Made by a program: the position numbers and the translations under genes. 34,114 bases of DNA, taken from positions 1 through 34,114 of the forward strand of contig JAIQET010000050.1 in the NCBI GenBank assembly GCA_020073645.1, given 5' to 3'. Each line of letters starts with the position of its first letter. Position 1 is the stretch's first letter. Source of the stretch: Terriglobia bacterium (GTDB lineage: Bacteria > Acidobacteriota > Terriglobia > Terriglobales > Acidobacteriaceae). The notes beneath the pieces were generated by a model. It was not told where the DNA came from. It saw nothing but the letters and a program-made list of their open reading frames with translations, and did not search any database. Shown piece by piece: positions 1 to 5,614 of this stretch.

Positions 1-303
1 ATGAGCTATTGCGGACTCACCGCCGCGTTGAAGTCTTCGGCGGGCAAGCAGCAACGCGGACCCATCTCCAAACAGCGCAACCGCTGGCTGCAAACCACGC
101 TGATCGAAGCCGCCAAACTGGCCCCGCGCTGGAATCCACAACTGGCGGCGCTGCATGCTCGCGAACTGGAGCGCGGACATCGCAACCGCGCCACCCTGGC
201 GGTGGCCCGCAAACTCGTCACCTATCTGCTGGCGGTCGACAAAAGCCGTCAGCCCTTCCAAGTGCGCGCGCCGTCGGAAGCGCTGGCACAAAAAGCGGCC
301 TGA
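1..303 (+). CDS. IS110-family transposase, C-terminal part (5' truncated by window edge)
   Basis: The 100 visible residues match the C-terminal Transposase_20 (IS116/IS110/IS902) region. The start YCGLTAALKSSAGK, then GPISKQRNRWLQTTLIEAA, is the typical glycine/lysine-rich segment that carries the serine nucleophile region of these DEDD/Ser recombinases. The ATG at base 1 is probably an internal Met, because a full IS110 transposase is about 300-400 residues and the DEDD RuvC-like half is missing. The gene ends at TGA 301-303. Family knowledge: these enzymes insert without terminal inverted repeats, using a bridge RNA from the element's non-coding end. The element lies beside a low-GC island and a RAYT remnant, which marks the left end as a mobile region. 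Whether the full copy is intact cannot be judged from this window. Confidence 0.85.
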   Translation: MSYCGLTAALKSSAGKQQRGPISKQRNRWLQTTLIEAAKLAPRWNPQLAALHARELERGHRNRATLAVARKLVTYLLAVDKSRQPFQVRAPSEALAQKAA

Positions 304-616
304 GAAGTAGAACCTTCGAACCCAGCGGCGATCCACCGGCCGTTCCTCGCCACCTCGGGGACTGGGCAGAGGAGTTCCTGCTCCCGATGCTCCTTACCGT
401 CTGTATCGAGGCCGGCCGGACAACCCTAACTCATACTTCGTGGACCGGGTTCACACCCGGTTCCCGCAAATGGATGTCTGGCCAAGCTGCCGCTTTGGCC
501 GCTACCCAGGATCGCACGCCGTTCGCCAACTTATCCGCCCCTCACCCGCTTCGAGAGCCCACTCTTCCAAGCGCCAGGAGACCTCCGTCTCCTCTTGACT
601 TTTACTTATCATGGAT

Positions 617-660
617 GTCCCCGGTTTCCCGTCCCCGGTTTCCCCGTCCCCGGTTTCCCC
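617..660. repeat. Tandem repeat, three units of 14/15/15 bp (GTCCCCGGTTTCCCC)
   Basis: Three head-to-tail copies of GTCCCCGGTTTCCC(C) run from 617 to 660. A partial fourth copy, AGGTTTCC, follows at 661-668. The first unit lacks one C. The unit shares the CCCC/GGTTTCC character of the REP-like sequence at 695-711 and of the sequence before 3948. Confidence 0.8.
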
Positions 661-694
661 AGGTTTCCGAGAAAGCAATATCAAGAACTAGTGA

Positions 695-711
695 ACGTCC
701 CGTCTGTCCCC
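695..711 (+). repeat. 17-bp inverted repeat, left arm (bracketing the nuclease/HEPN island)
   Basis: ACGTCCCGTCTGTCCCC at 695-711 is the exact reverse complement of 3948-3964. Both copies sit just outside the three minus-strand genes between them. Similar sequences recur in acidobacterial genomes as dispersed REP-type units, so the pair may be two independent REPs rather than element ends. Confidence 0.75.
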
Positions 712-731
712 GTATTCCCCCTTCCAGGAAT

Positions 732-1691
732 TCAGATTTCCGCAGGATCACCACGCTCAAATGCAATTGTTGCCGCAATGAATGAGCATGCAACATAGAC
801 ATACTCCAGACCGGTGGCGTCTCGAATCTTCCAGCGGGTGTTGCCTATGTGGGGGTCAGTTCCATGATCCGCAGCGTTGCGTATCGACCCGAGATACGTC
901 CCGACTTGAACCAGCTTCGCCGGTAGCTGCCTCGTCGGATTCTCGAACTTCTGCAGCTTACTGATGATTCCCTTTGCGCCCGTAAGCACGACTACCTTAC
1001 GCACAGCCAGAGCGTCAATGTGGGCTTCTACGGCATTCCCTGCCTGCTGCACGGCTCCCGGACCGTCGCGATTGTTGGCCTTCACAAGCGCGTTAGCTAA
1101 AGGTACGATCACGTTGTCCCGTTGATCGCGCAACACCTGCTCCGCAGCTGGACCCAACTGCGCGCGTATTCGTCCCTCCGCAGCCATCAATTCAGTACAC
1201 GCTGCCGCGAGGACTTGCAGGTGATTCGCGAGGGAGCCGACTTCCAACTGGTAGTTGCCTGCGCCTTCGGTGACTAGCGCATGGCCGTACGTTCCGAGAC
1301 TCAGGAGCGTGTCCCTGACCTCGTCCCGGTCAGCGGTCAGTCCGCATAGCGTCTTGGTTTGCTTTGCTGCAACGGAAACGTCAGCAGTGGAAACAAGCCT
1401 TTCGCGGAACTTGTTGAATGGCTGGTAGGCTTCGAGCGCGACGCGCAGCACCGCTGCCTTCTGATCCGCATTCAAGGTGTAGCGGCAGAGAGGATTGGTC
1501 GCCTTGTAGGTGTTGGCGTGTTTGGTGAGCAGCCCTAATTCGACCGCCATGTCTAGTGCAGCGGTAGCACGGACAGGAGTGGAGTCGAGAAACGCAGCGA
1601 CCATGTCTGCTTCTGCAGTGGCGCCGTTCGCGACTACGGCTTCAATCGCAGCCATGACCTGTTCAGCGGTGGTTGGAGCAGCGAGCGGCAT
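732..1691 (-). CDS. Winged-helix-like protein with C-terminal HEPN/Abi_C-like domain (putative defence effector)
   Basis: 319 residues, not confidently assigned to a named family. Residues 5-70 and about 95-150 look like two winged-helix-type helical units ending in short beta hairpins (LGLLTKHANTYKA; GHALVTEGAGNYQLE). The C-terminal third (about 215-315) has the layout of HEPN or Abi_C domains. A first helix contains NAVEAHIDAL, a later segment carries R271-N-A-A-D-H276 followed by G, and a hydrophobic last helix follows. RxxxxH is the ribonuclease active-site motif of HEPN toxins. That it is an RNase here is inference. The ATG start lies 9 bp after the stop of the upstream gene (1701-2456), so translational coupling is likely. 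No other plausible start is near. Confidence 0.75.
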   Translation of the reverse strand: MPLAAPTTAEQVMAAIEAVVANGATAEADMVAAFLDSTPVRATAALDMAVELGLLTKHANTYKATNPLCRYTLNADQKAAVLRVALEAYQPFNKFRERLVSTADVSVAAKQTKTLCGLTADRDEVRDTLLSLGTYGHALVTEGAGNYQLEVGSLANHLQVLAAACTELMAAEGRIRAQLGPAAEQVLRDQRDNVIVPLANALVKANNRDGPGAVQQAGNAVEAHIDALAVRKVVVLTGAKGIISKLQKFENPTRQLPAKLVQVGTYLGSIRNAADHGTDPHIGNTRWKIRDATGLEYVYVACSFIAATIAFERGDPAEI

Positions 1692-1700
1692 TGAGAAGTC

Positions 1701-2456
1701 CTACGCGGATTCCCCATTGGGTTGGTTCGAAGGATTGGTCTCCTGCTCGTCCCCTGGCGCTTTGTCTGGCTGGTTGAAGTCTTTCAGAACCTGCCGCAGC
1801 TTCTGACCCAATCCGTCTAGGTCAGCAGGTGTACATTGGATCCTGACCTCGATGCTGAGATTGACTCCGCGAGTCGTGGAGGGAAGAAGCACATTTGTAG
1901 GAACCACATCTTGGCGCATACTGTCGCCGGGCATGAGCCGTTGTTCAACGATCTCTGGCGGCGGGGACGTTTCGGAAGCCGCTACGAGGTTTCCGCCTTC
2001 CTCGCGCAGAACACCTGCGACCTTGAGTATCTCCACGACCGTTCCTGCGCCAGTTAGAGCGCGGGGAGTCTTTGGCTGTCCAGCGGAGTACGCCACGTGC
2101 GCATCCAAACTCGATTCGTCCATTCCCTTGCGAATGCGGACGGCGGCAACAACCTTCTGGAGAAAGTCGTTGGACTCGATAAGGGAGCGCCACGTGGATG
2201 CAATCTCAGCTTGTCTGTCGTATTCGTATGCGGCCGCAAGTGCTTTGCCAGCTGCTGTCGTGTTCTTTTTCTTGCCGCCAGTAATTACTCCGACTGCCTT
2301 TAGGAAACCGTTGTTCGCGCTGACGATACTGTCGTTGATCCCGATAATTTTACCCACGTCAGCTGGTACGGAGTTCTCCGGAGCTTTTCCGTATGCTCCG
2401 ATGATTCTGGCCAATTCCCGATAAGATGATGTGGGCAGCGGAAAGCCTTCAGGCAT
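1701..2456 (-). CDS. Winged-helix-like protein, cotranscribed with the HEPN-like gene
   Basis: 251 residues, no recognised family. Residues 10-80 and about 82-160 each look like a winged-helix unit (helices, then VGVITGGKKKNTTAAGKAL; then TVVEILKVAGVLREEGGNLVA). After a proline-rich linker, residues 197-230 (VNLSIEVRIQ, then an amphipathic helix) form a strand-helix tail. This tail resembles the C-terminus of DUF5343-type DNA-associated proteins, a weak resemblance seen by eye. The last 20 residues are polar and disordered. The start is supported by AGAGGAG six bases before the ATG. It precedes the 732-1691 gene by 9 bp in the same operon. Two paired proteins with a shared winged-helix layout suggest a sensor/regulator and effector pair (inference). 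Confidence 0.75.
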   Translation of the reverse strand: MPEGFPLPTSSYRELARIIGAYGKAPENSVPADVGKIIGINDSIVSANNGFLKAVGVITGGKKKNTTAAGKALAAAYEYDRQAEIASTWRSLIESNDFLQKVVAAVRIRKGMDESSLDAHVAYSAGQPKTPRALTGAGTVVEILKVAGVLREEGGNLVAASETSPPPEIVEQRLMPGDSMRQDVVPTNVLLPSTTRGVNLSIEVRIQCTPADLDGLGQKLRQVLKDFNQPDKAPGDEQETNPSNQPNGESA

Positions 2457-2488
2457 GTGGCGCTCCTCTCATTAGGGGAAGAAAAACA

Positions 2489-2517
2489 AGTGTAGTCCAA
2501 TCAGAGGTAAGCCACAA
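2489..2517 (-). promoter_or_regulatory. Possible sigma70-type promoter for the two-gene winged-helix operon
   Basis: On the minus strand, TTGTGG (2517-2512), a 17-bp spacer and TACACT (2494-2489) lie about 33 bases before the ATG at 2456. The match to consensus is only moderate. It is offered because the operon's first gene has a good ribosome site and a 285-bp upstream gap. Confidence 0.3.
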
Positions 2518-2541
2518 TGATCAAGCTCACAGGCAGGTGGG

Positions 2542-2570
2542 CCACTCAAGCCCGGTGTTGGCTTGGGTGG
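2542..2570. other. Strong hairpin in the spacer between nuclease-like and winged-helix genes
   Basis: An 11-bp stem (2542-2552 with 2560-2570, one G-U pair) closes a 7-base loop. No T-run follows on either strand, so it is not a standard intrinsic terminator. A second hairpin (2634-2641 with 2649-2656, 8-bp perfect stem, 7-base loop) lies 64 bp away. The spacer may encode a structured RNA or a regulatory element. Confidence 0.5.
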
Positions 2571-2607
2571 GAACGTAGAAAATTAGTCGGGCCAACATCC
2601 GAATAGC

Positions 2608-2724
2608 TCAGTGAAGAATCCTTCCACTTACCCACACAACGAACACCGCGTTGTGTTGTGGCCACCCGCCAAGCAGGCTGACTATCTTTGCAATCAGCGG
2701 TAGTGTGATGAGGTAGTGCCACAT
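2608..2724 (-). CDS. Possible 38-residue small hydrophobic protein
   Basis: This ORF starts with ATG at 2724 and ends with TGA at 2608, beginning 16 bp after the stop of the nuclease-like gene. The peptide starts MWHYLITLPLIAKIVSLLGG and continues to AVFVVWVSGRILH, so it could form one or two short membrane segments. A purine-rich GGGGGGAAGG abuts the ATG, too close for an ideal ribosome site. The second spacer hairpin falls inside the ORF, so the region may instead be structured RNA. Small membrane proteins do accompany some defence nucleases, but that link is inference. Confidence 0.3.
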   Translation of the reverse strand: MWHYLITLPLIAKIVSLLGGWPQHNAVFVVWVSGRILH

Positions 2725-2740
2725 CCTTCCCCCCACAGCT

Positions 2741-3784
2741 TTAATCCATCACTCCCATGACACTGAACATGTACGACATCAGCTCACTCTCGGAGTACTC
2801 GTAACGCGCAAGTGCGTCAGTGATTACGGCGGTTAGGGCGCGAAGTTGTTCTGTCTTCAGGATAAGTTTGTTCGAGTCGGAATCTCTTTCGATCACATCA
2901 GTCTCAAGTAGTTCCAGATCTTCGGTGATTTGAGTCTCGAACTCAGCTATGCGGATCACTGGCTCTTCATCACGAAACCCGTAGTCATCTTCCTCTTCAG
3001 GTTCAGTCATTTCGAAGTCGGAGCTAACATCGTTATCGTCTAGTGCACCCTCGATCAACTGGGCTTGCTTATCTCGAAGTTCTCCGTATACGCGCCGCAA
3101 ATCTGACGCACTGAGAACATCAGCTTCTGAGAACTGCCGTTCTCCTGTGAGCACGGCCTTGACCGCGAGGAAAATGGCGAGTGCTTGGGAAGATGGGCTC
3201 GATTGGTCCAAAGAATCCAATGCGTTCCGGAAGACAATGTCGTCAGCCTGCCTGATGCGTTTGACAAGTGCCTCAGCGGTCGTAACAGGAGAGTTGAGGA
3301 ACGTGTATACCAACCGAGGCTCAATAACCTTGGTTCGTTCGGCACTTCTGAACTCTGCTTGTATGTTTTGGACCTTTTTTGCGTGCTTTTCCGCGTCAGT
3401 ACACAGCAAGATAAAGTAGTAACTCAGACCGCGCACTTTCCGAAACGTATCGTCGCGCTGTGCTTTCAGGTCCTTCATGCAATCTGGTTTGCTTAGATCG
3501 CCGTAAGATTTCACCTGAAATCCAATGAGTTCCCTTTCCTCATCTCCTTGGTTAGATGTTCTGTATCGAACCGCGACATCCGTTCCATCGTCGAGAATGC
3601 CCTGCGTGTTATACACAATCGGCTCGAACTTATTGAGAGCTGCAAGAACTGCATCAAGCTGCACCAAAAGTTTTGGCAATAGATCAGCGTCGTGCTTCCA
3701 ATGTTGAAACTGGCGGGTCGCGGCTGCCGGGCTTCTTTGCCTCTTGAGCAGTCGCTCGTAGACTTCGAGAAGTTCTTGAGTCAT
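2741..3784 (-). CDS. PD-(D/E)XK nuclease-like protein
   Basis: The open frame runs from a TTG at 3928 (395 codons). The first 48 codons have no good start or ribosome site, so the ATG at 3784 (347 residues) is chosen; ATG 3862 is an alternative. In the long numbering, D117 (DDGTDVAV) and Q138-V-K140 (IGFQVKSYG) form the D-(about 20)-(E/Q)xK core of Mrr-like PD-(D/E)XK nucleases, where Q commonly replaces E. Helices around residues 50-100 precede the core. Residues 165-215 (LSYYFILLCTD, RLVYTFL) continue the alpha/beta fold. The C-terminal half is helical and very acidic (EPEEEDDYGFRDEE). It likely cuts or binds nucleic acid, substrate unknown. Base composition is visibly more AT-rich than the housekeeping genes, suggesting transfer. 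A defence role follows from company, not proof. Confidence 0.75.
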   Translation of the reverse strand: MTQELLEVYERLLKRQRSPAAATRQFQHWKHDADLLPKLLVQLDAVLAALNKFEPIVYNTQGILDDGTDVAVRYRTSNQGDEERELIGFQVKSYGDLSKPDCMKDLKAQRDDTFRKVRGLSYYFILLCTDAEKHAKKVQNIQAEFRSAERTKVIEPRLVYTFLNSPVTTAEALVKRIRQADDIVFRNALDSLDQSSPSSQALAIFLAVKAVLTGERQFSEADVLSASDLRRVYGELRDKQAQLIEGALDDNDVSSDFEMTEPEEEDDYGFRDEEPVIRIAEFETQITEDLELLETDVIERDSDSNKLILKTEQLRALTAVITDALARYEYSESELMSYMFSVMGVMD

Positions 3785-3947
3785 CTCGGTCACGTGGGTT
3801 TTGGTGGCCTCCGTTGTAAATAGAGGGGCTGGCCGACACACGCGCGCGTTATCTCCATGCATCACCACGAGTGAGGCTGCCACGGACGATGGTAGCAGGG
3901 ACTCGGCCGAATGCGCCTCATCTTTCAACGAGGACTCGGAGAAACCT

Positions 3948-3964
3948 GGGGACAGACGGGACGT
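3948..3964 (-). repeat. 17-bp inverted repeat, right arm
   Basis: Exact reverse complement of 695-711. It lies 10 bp from the stop of the small membrane protein gene (3974) and just upstream of the nuclease-like frame, at the junction between two modules. GAAACC precedes it, echoing the GGTTTCC units near the left arm. Confidence 0.75.
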
Positions 3965-3973
3965 ACCCCAATT

Positions 3974-4378
3974 CTAATTCGGGGGCTGGCCCCGTTGCAG
4001 GCTCCACAGTCCGCGCACCGAGAGGATGAGGGAGAACATCGCAGTCACGCCGAGCGCGTGAAGCGTCCAGACGAACAAGAAGGCTGGGCTGGACCTGGCG
4101 ATCTCGCCGCGAAAGACGCCTCCCGCTCCCATCACGTGGATGACAGGCATGCCCAGCCCAAGGAGCGACCCGACGAGCATGATGATGTACCCCGACCGCC
4201 GTTCGGCGAGCACCAGCGTTCCGTACAGCCAGACGACCAGGATGGGTACCGCAACGAGGGTTGAGCCCCCTGCCTCGGGCGTCCCGACGTGGGCGTGGAT
4301 GGTATCGCTCGTCAGGTGCAACGTCATGAGCAGGATCGTGAGCAGAGACGTGATGGTTAACATGAGGTTGTGCTTCAT
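3974..4378 (-). CDS. Small four-helix integral membrane protein, function unknown
   Basis: 134 residues from ATG 4378, with TGGAG about 9 bases upstream. The frame stays open to 4474, but that extension is arginine-rich and runs into the RAYT repeat, so it is rejected. Four hydrophobic segments are visible, at about residues 5-22, 44-62, 70-88 and 103-122. A conserved-looking HLTSDTIHAHVGTPEAGG loop follows the first. I do not recognise a family with certainty. The gene lies between the island's right repeat and the RAYT element, so it could be original chromosomal sequence left between two insertions. Confidence 0.7.
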   Translation of the reverse strand: MKHNLMLTITSLLTILLMTLHLTSDTIHAHVGTPEAGGSTLVAVPILVVWLYGTLVLAERRSGYIIMLVGSLLGLGMPVIHVMGAGGVFRGEIARSSPAFLFVWTLHALGVTAMFSLILSVRGLWSLQRGQPPN

Positions 4379-4494
4379 TCGATATTCTCCAGTAGGCCTG
4401 GCGGGTGGCCTTCGCCGCCGCCATTGTAAGGCCCAAATACTCGTGGGGTGCCCCGCTCCTTGCGTTCTTTGCAAGGGGCGGGTGCATGCGCTCC

Positions 4495-5072
4495 CTATGC
4501 CGCCGGGGGCCGGATACGCATTTTCAGGACGGTATCATCATTCAGCCGTATGGAGCCCATCTCCCCGCAGTAGTACCAGCGAGAACTGCTCCACGCCACT
4601 GCTGCGGTTCCAGCACCAATCCGCGTTGCACGTCGGGATAGGAAAAGCCCCAGGTCTCGAAAACCGCGAGACCTGGGGCACCCCGCTTCTCGATGCGCTT
4701 GCGCTCTGTCCAGACGTTGAAGTCGTAAAACCTCGCCTGCCAGATGTGAAGCGGTTGTCCCTCAAACAACGACCTTTGCTCGGCCGCCTTGCGCCGTCGC
4801 CGCAGAATTCGCTGCGCGAACCGCTGCTTGACCACCTGCATGACCTTCGACGGATCTGCCACCTGCGGTTCGCTGATCAGCAGGTGAAAGTGCTCCGGCA
4901 TGACCACGTATCCGACCACCACAAAGCCATATTTTTGCCGCGTTTTTTCCAAGAGGCGTAAGAATAAGTCGCGACGCCGCGCTGTTCCCAGCCATGCCCG
5001 CCGCTGATAACAACTGCAGGTGATGAAGTGCAGGTGTCCCGCGCCGTAGTATCGCTTGAGGCCCTGAGGCAT
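4495..5072 (-). pseudogene. REP-associated tyrosine transposase (Y1_Tnp/IS200-like), disrupted
   Basis: The N-terminus (MPQGLKRYYGAGHLHFITCS) and the HUH motif (MPEHFHLLISEP) are intact, as is ARFYDFNVWTERKRIEK. At this point family members continue with a KLRYMHRNPV-type segment that carries the catalytic tyrosine. Here it is replaced by about 19 unrelated residues encoded by a palindromic repeat (4647-4679). RGLVLEPQQWR then resumes the family sequence. Directly after QQWR one base is missing: shifting frame restores WSSSRWYYCGEMGSIRL and runs to TAG at 4495-4497. The uncorrected frame stops at 4542. Loss of the catalytic Tyr plus a frameshift makes the protein almost certainly inactive. 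Family recognition is firm. Confidence 0.85.
4647..4679. repeat. Palindromic repeat inserted in the RAYT gene
   Basis: A perfect 13-bp stem (GCCCCAGGTCTCG at 4647-4659, complement at 4667-4679) closes a 7-base loop. It sits exactly where the family's catalytic-tyrosine segment should be and differs from the hairpins at the element's ends. It is probably another dispersed REP that landed in the gene. Confidence 0.75.
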
Positions 5073-5347
5073 GCGGGATGGTAGCGCGTTTCCAAGGAGA
5101 GTTCTGTGATGGTGCGCACACCCGCCCCTTGCAAAGAACGCAAGGAGCGGGGCACCCCTTCATCATATTCATCACTCATTCATCACTCAAAAATGGAAGC
5201 GAAGAGGTGGGCCACCCGGCGCTACGACTGTGCGGGGGCGTCGGCGGTACGGGGGGCGCTACTTCTTCGCGGAGTCCTGGCGGGTGGAGTGTAGGCCAGC
5301 TCCGGGAGAATTCCCTGAAACGCCGGAGAAGCGGATGCGGCCCCGGG

Positions 5348-5420
5348 GTCCTTCGACTACGCTTGGCCACGCGGAGCGCGTGGCCAAGCGGAGCGCGTGG
5401 CCAAGCTCCGCAGGATGACA
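5348..5420. repeat. Dispersed palindromic repeat of the CTTCGAC...AGGATGAC type with duplicated arm
   Basis: CTTGGCCACGCG at 5362-5373 is followed by two copies of its reverse complement (5377-5388 and 5394-5405), separated by CGGAG. The flanks TCCTTCGACTACG and CAGGATGACAA match the ends of a very common bacterial intergenic repeat, also seen at 16080-16160. Confidence 0.65.
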
Positions 5421-5540
5421 ACGGAGTTTGACCAAGGCTGATTAGATCACTGTGTTTCTTTTCCTCCGAGCTTTGGTTTACTTGATGGCTGCCAAGTGTA
5501 CTCGGCGCTTAGGAGCGGGCAGGGTTATCTAGTCAGGCCG

Positions 5541-5612
5541 CGGATGTGGGGGCGGGTCGCTCCCACCCTCGGCTTCGCTCGGGGCAGGCTGCCGGCGGGA
5601 CGCCGGCGCTAC
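5541..5612. repeat. Dispersed REP family A, copy 1
   Basis: It contains GGGCAGGCTGCCGGCGGGAC followed by GCCGGCGCTAC, a GCCGGC hairpin. The same core is at 16328-16358, with similar upstream sequence from 16285, and in shortened form at 18528-18564. This copy abuts the kinase stop codon (5615). Confidence 0.8.
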
Positions 5613-5614
5613 GG

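Larger units (their letters stand above)
304..731. other. Non-coding stretch downstream of the IS110 transposase
   Basis: No convincing gene is visible here. It contains a perfect 7-bp hairpin (stems 444-450 and 455-461, loop TCAC), a tandem repeat at 617-660, and one arm of a 17-bp inverted repeat at 695-711. Part of it is probably the non-coding right end of the IS110 element, but no element boundary can be fixed from one copy. Confidence 0.5.
4445..5158. mobile_element. RAYT element with perfect 40-bp inverted repeats
   Basis: The sequences 4445-4484 and 5119-5158 are exact reverse complements over 40 bp. Each arm is itself an imperfect hairpin (CCGCTCCTTGC pairing with GCAAGGGGCGG around a GTTCTT loop), the shape of a REP unit. 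Between them lies one Y1-type transposase gene on the minus strand. Established knowledge: REP-associated tyrosine transposases act on such hairpins and spread them through genomes. The perfect arms suggest recent origin or gene conversion, although the transposase itself is broken. Confidence 0.85.
5159..5614. other. Gene-free repeat-rich stretch between RAYT element and kinase gene
   Basis: No gene is supported. It holds a copy of the kinase gene's last 22 bases (5259-5280, one mismatch to 5615-5636), a repeat with duplicated palindromic arms (5348-5420), and the long REP copy at 5541-5612. This reads as an intergenic graveyard of repeats and a decayed fragment. Confidence 0.6.

Noticed and set aside
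444..461. Hairpin with a GGTTCACACCC-like T-arm look
   Set aside because: No acceptor, D or anticodon arms can be built around it, so it is not a tRNA. A bridge-RNA role for the IS110 element cannot be supported from one truncated copy.
617..660. Possible CRISPR array
   Set aside because: The units are directly adjacent without spacers and only 14-15 bp long; no cas gene is present anywhere in the window.
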